This document shows positions 60,461-64,000 of a stretch of 64,000 nucleotides of DNA, piece after piece. A program made the position numbers and the translations under genes. The notes beneath the pieces are model-generated. The model had not been told where the DNA came from, did not search any database, and worked only from the letters and a program-made list of their open reading frames with translations. The DNA is from Warburgia ugandensis (lineage: Eukaryota; Streptophyta; Magnoliopsida; Canellales; Canellaceae): positions 21,737,945 to 21,801,944 of the forward strand of contig CP141132.1 of assembly GCA_035236585.1 (NCBI GenBank), in the 5' to 3' direction. Position 1 is the first letter of the stretch, and the number at the start of each line of letters is the position of its first letter.

Positions 60461-60568
60461 TTAGTAAAGAAGTCAGACTTTACTAGAAGACAGGATGGTG
60501 GTGTCTAATTTCATGGAAGGCTGGTAGTTCCAACAACTAGTGATTTGAGGTGTGAGTTACTTCAAGAG

Positions 60569-60793
60569 TGTAACATCCCCAATGGCATAAAGAACACTAA
60601 AATTGAAGTTCGGATAGAGAAGATATGATGATTCTAATATGAAGGGTATTTTTTTTAAAAAGAGATATTTATAGAAATAGAGGTGCTATTTTGATAATGA
60701 CACCCCTCCTTCTTTAAGAAAGTTTACAATCAACGATTATCGCCTGACTCCCAAAGAACCAATGAAAAAGAAAGAGACACGAGAAGGAAGAAG
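60569..60793 (+). repeat. LTR-like start inserted in integrase of element E
   Basis: TGTAACATCCCCAATGGC interrupts the integrase reading exactly after LLQE and has the typical opening of plant gypsy LTRs. Only 225 bp are seen before the next insertion at 60794. The far end is outside the window or lost. Confidence 0.6.
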
Positions 60794-61190
60794 TGTGACA
60801 ACCCGAGTTTTTAAAACACATTTTCATAAATATTTGCAAAGGTAGGGCCCTGATTTTGAAACTCTTTTAAAATACAAACAACAGAAACATATTTTCTTTG
60901 AAATTGATTTGTCAAAAACCCTAGTGCCACCTTACATTACTTATCATACATAGATTTTTGTACAAAATAAAATTTCTATTGAATATCAATAGAAATACTT
61001 TTATTAAAATCAAGATCAATCTAGTGGTTCACATACACAGCCCCGGTAGTCACTACATACCTTGTCCAAATATTACAAACCAAATTATAAAACAATCAAT
61101 ACAATCTTCCTCAAAGTAAATACCATAAGCAGTGGTTCAATGATGATTAACCTCAAGTCTTGAGCTTTCAATCTTCCTTAACTATATCTG

Positions 61191-61224
61191 AGATATTGTA
61201 AACATTCAAACATTTACAATATCT
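61191..61224. other. Perfect 12-bp hairpin in F2
   Basis: AGATATTGTAAA and TTTACAATATCT flank a 10-base loop and are followed by TAGCAAGCTATGC. Diverged versions lie at 34360-34393 and 17910-17928. Confidence 0.8.
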
Positions 61225-61529
61225 TAGCAAGCTATGCTTAGTAGGAGATTTAAGAAATATAATCAATATATCTCAAAATCAATAGTTCTTTATATCCATG
61301 ATATAAATCAATTTATGCAATTGGATAACCATTTTATCCTTTACTCATCATATGAATTATATGTATATATTACATATAAATAAAACCACTGAAAATCGTG
61401 AATATAGTCAATATCATCAATAATATCTCATTTTCAAACTAATTTTAATATTAACACTAGGTGTTAATATATAATCATACTGTATTGGGAATCATCCTCC
61501 AATACAAGATTGGTAATAACTTTTACTGG

Positions 61530-61629
61530 GCATCTCATCATGCCATAAAATAAGGCATCTCATCATACCATAACATAACGCATCTCATCATGCTATAATA
61601 TAACGCATCTCATGATGCTATAATCAATT
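61530..61629 (+). repeat. Four 25-bp tandem repeats in F2
   Basis: Units start at 61530, 61555, 61580 and 61605, each opening gcatctcatsatrc. F1 has only one such phrase, near 34738. Confidence 0.9.
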
Positions 61630-64000
61630 ACATCATAATACAAAATAATCAAAGACTACCATGCTTACAGTCTTAATGCGTACATTGCACCCAGATAACT
61701 GCTCAATACTCCACTGATACCATGATGGAAAATACATATCCATGTTCGTATGAGGGAAACCATGGCTATCACAGTGGCGGCCTTCCCATAATTGCCCCAC
61801 CCGACATTTTGCCTCTCTTTGAGCATGGTATCATCATCCTAATTAGTTTTAGAGAGCGGGTGGCCTAACCCTCATAACTCTCCTAGTATTAGCATCCCCA
61901 GGCATAAGCCTGTCTTAAAACAAAATCACAAGCATCCATGCTTGTGTGAAAAATAATATTTCATACTTACAAACTGTGTATCTGGTTATAATAGAACATG
62001 CCTATAACTTCTTTCCTTAATATTTGGGGGTCCAACTTATGTAGTTCAAATCTTCTCATTCTACCCATTAAGTAATTTCATAATTACTTAATCAATCACT
62101 TTGTACTCATTTTAACATCATTTGTTGTCTTAAGTAATTTCATAATTACTTAATCAATCACATTGTATTCATTTCACCATCATTTGTTGATTCATAAACA
62201 ATTCTAAGGTAATTATAATCTATGTATAGTTATCAGGATAAGATCATGTGTAAAATACATGTATCTTCTATATTGAATATATTCTTAAGGTTCACCTACC
62301 TTTACTTTCAACAATCCATCTTCTCATTGATCTTGATCATCATATCCTTCATGTGTCTGTCAAATCATATATATACAGTTATTCCTCAACTCATTTATAC
62401 TTCCAAGTTGTTACATAGGATGATTTGGATCTTTTTCCTTGGATCTTATTGATCAAGGATTTAATCTATTTATCTACATTTAAATATAACATCTATACAA
62501 AATCAAACATTTAATCTAAATTATAATTCTGTTTATTGTTCTTAATTATTCAAGATCTCATCATGAATCATGTTTGATCATCCTTATCTTACTTATAATT
62601 TTTATTAAGATTAGATAATTTGCTATCTTTTATGTTCTTATTATTATTCAACCAATTAATGTCTTATTGGTTGAAGATAGTTTATTTCTTTTCTAATATT
62701 AGACAGCTCCTCCTTATTTCAAAATTGACTAAGGCATATCAGTTAAAAGCTGCTCATAGTGTAGTTAATTTAATCCTCATGTAAGGAGGTGTTTAGAGCT
62801 CACAAACGTCGCCAGCATGCGGGGCAAGAGTGAGGCTCTATTAGAGAACCCCCTTAACCACCATGTTTAGCATTTACAGAAGTGACCTTAGCTCAACTTT
62901 TTATAAGGTTCCTATGAGCATTAAACCCTAAGTACTCTTACTATTTGATTTTAATTAAATCCATGAACATTTAAAATGTCATTCATGGGTTTTATTATTC
63001 TCCTAATTTGGGCCAAGGAAATGATATTTCTCATATCATCCTACTAACTATAACCCTTACTATCATTAAGTCCATGTCCATATTTATTGTAAATATTCAT
63101 CAATATCTATTTTTATTTAATTATAATTTTTATGTAATTTAAATAACATGAAAATTAAAACATAAATAAGTAAATCTAACAATTAAATCTACTAAGAAAA
63201 TAAAATAACATTTACAATAGAATATAATAACTCACATGCTCATTTGAATATATCATATTTGTCCATTTTGATCCAATATCATATTTTGATTTCTATTCAT
63301 TTTTCATCATATTAAAAGTTTAGATCTTGATCTTTCATTTTTATTCAGATCTAATGTGATATCATCACCAGATTATTGATTCATCTCATCAAATGATCTA
63401 ATCTTTCTTGATCCAACCAATCAAATAGATCTTTGGTCATTTTATCAAAATCAAGGGCATACATCTCAATCTATACCAAATTAATCATTTTGGGCCATTC
63501 ATTTCTCATGATCATATCATTAGATCATCATTCAAACTTATTCACAGTTTCTGATCATCCTTGATCAATCTGATCAAAGAGATTATTATGTATTTTCAAG
63601 GATTTTGTTACTTTTAATGGTCAAGATATAAAGATCTGGCAAATCAGTTACATCCAATCCATTTCTTTAAGTTATCACATCATTAGGTCACTAATGGGTT
63701 AGAATTCTAAGGTTTGATCATGTCCGATTTTACTAATCTTGGGAATTAGTACCACTTTTTATGATTTACAAAAATTTACAATGAGTAAAACTTAAATTTT
63801 AGTTTTCATTAGATTCTACTTTTCAACGGAAATCCAGATCTTCTTTTCGATCTTGATTTGTAGTTAAAATGAGCTTTGAATTAGATTTTTAAGTTTTGAG
63901 TCAAAACAAGGGCCCAGATTCAATCTAGGTTATTCAGATCAATGAGTTGATCAACGGCCTACCCCCTTTACCAATGATTGTCATTGTACGGGGAGGGGTG

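Larger units (their letters stand above)
58985..60568 (+). mobile_element. Element E: Tekay/Del-like pol fragment
   Basis: A truncated pol with RT and RNase H lies between an LTR fragment and a new LTR-like start at 60569. RT begins with EFTDVFPEELLGL, and after RNase H the reading enters integrase (FHGRLVVP near 60508-60530) and stops in LLQE at 60568. The wording is that of Tekay/Del chromoviruses rather than Athila. Confidence 0.85.
60794..64000 (+). repeat. Giant LTR copy F2, running off the window
   Basis: It starts TGTGACAACCCGAG, the mirror of F1's right end ggggttgttaca. From about 61010 on it parallels F1 (34193 onward) block by block to the window edge, which corresponds to about 37850 in F1. 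The frame 62222-62452 is not gene-like. Confidence 0.8.

Noticed and set aside
61530-61629. CRISPR-like array
   Set aside because: The 25-bp units follow each other without spacers, and the setting is a plant LTR. It is a simple tandem repeat.
1-64000. A previously undescribed biological system
   Set aside because: No intact gene set, operon or repeat-spacer array is present. All recognised proteins belong to known retrotransposon or organelle families and are broken.

Overview
The window looks like pericentromeric or otherwise repeat-dense nuclear DNA of a flowering plant. It is AT-rich and shows no intact host gene. Nearly everything is decayed Ty3/gypsy LTR retrotransposons, with inserted plastid DNA (ycf2, petB, trnV-GAC, rrn16, rps7, ycf1) and mitochondrial DNA (cob). 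The species cannot be named from what is visible. No open reading frame here is likely to be functional; the long ones are fragments of gag or pol, pieces of plastid genes, or chance frames in LTRs.

Most of the window can be read as one nest of insertions. Element A (Athila type, + strand) runs from 1 to 8264 and resumes at 49702 with its tail and 3' LTR (about 49794-52912). Element B (Athila type, - strand) occupies 8265-49701 and interrupts A's 3' tail: 3' LTR 8265-10816, broken gag and protease, primer-site region 23151-23177, and a 5' LTR split into 23178-23399 and 47199-49701. That 5' LTR is split by element C (Athila type, + strand, 23400-47198), with LTRs at 23400-25966 and 44636-47198. 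B's gag is also split, inside its zinc knuckle, by element D (Tekay/Del-like, 13640-21185), which is flanked by GGTAG on both sides.

Element C has been hit several more times. A rearranged plastid mosaic (about 27785-30918) lies in its gag. A 177-bp mitochondrial cob piece (31740-31916) lies in its protease. A 5.2-kb LTR-like block (34186-39340) lies in its integrase. A reversed LTR of C's own kind (40473-43111) lies in its 3' tail.

To the right of A are a poorly resolved AT-rich stretch (52913-55333), a MITE-like element split by a solo LTR with TCCTT duplications (55491-58141), an LTR fragment (about 58684-58984), and a Tekay-like RT/RNase H fragment E (58985-60568). E ends at a new LTR-like start, which is itself broken at 60794 by a second copy of the giant LTR. 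That copy runs off the window.

The nesting gives a relative order: A before B, B before C and D, and C before its own passengers. I found no CRISPR array, no operon and no candidate for a new defence or metabolic system. The points of interest are the depth of nesting, the organelle-DNA mosaic inside a retrotransposon, and the odd LTR structures.
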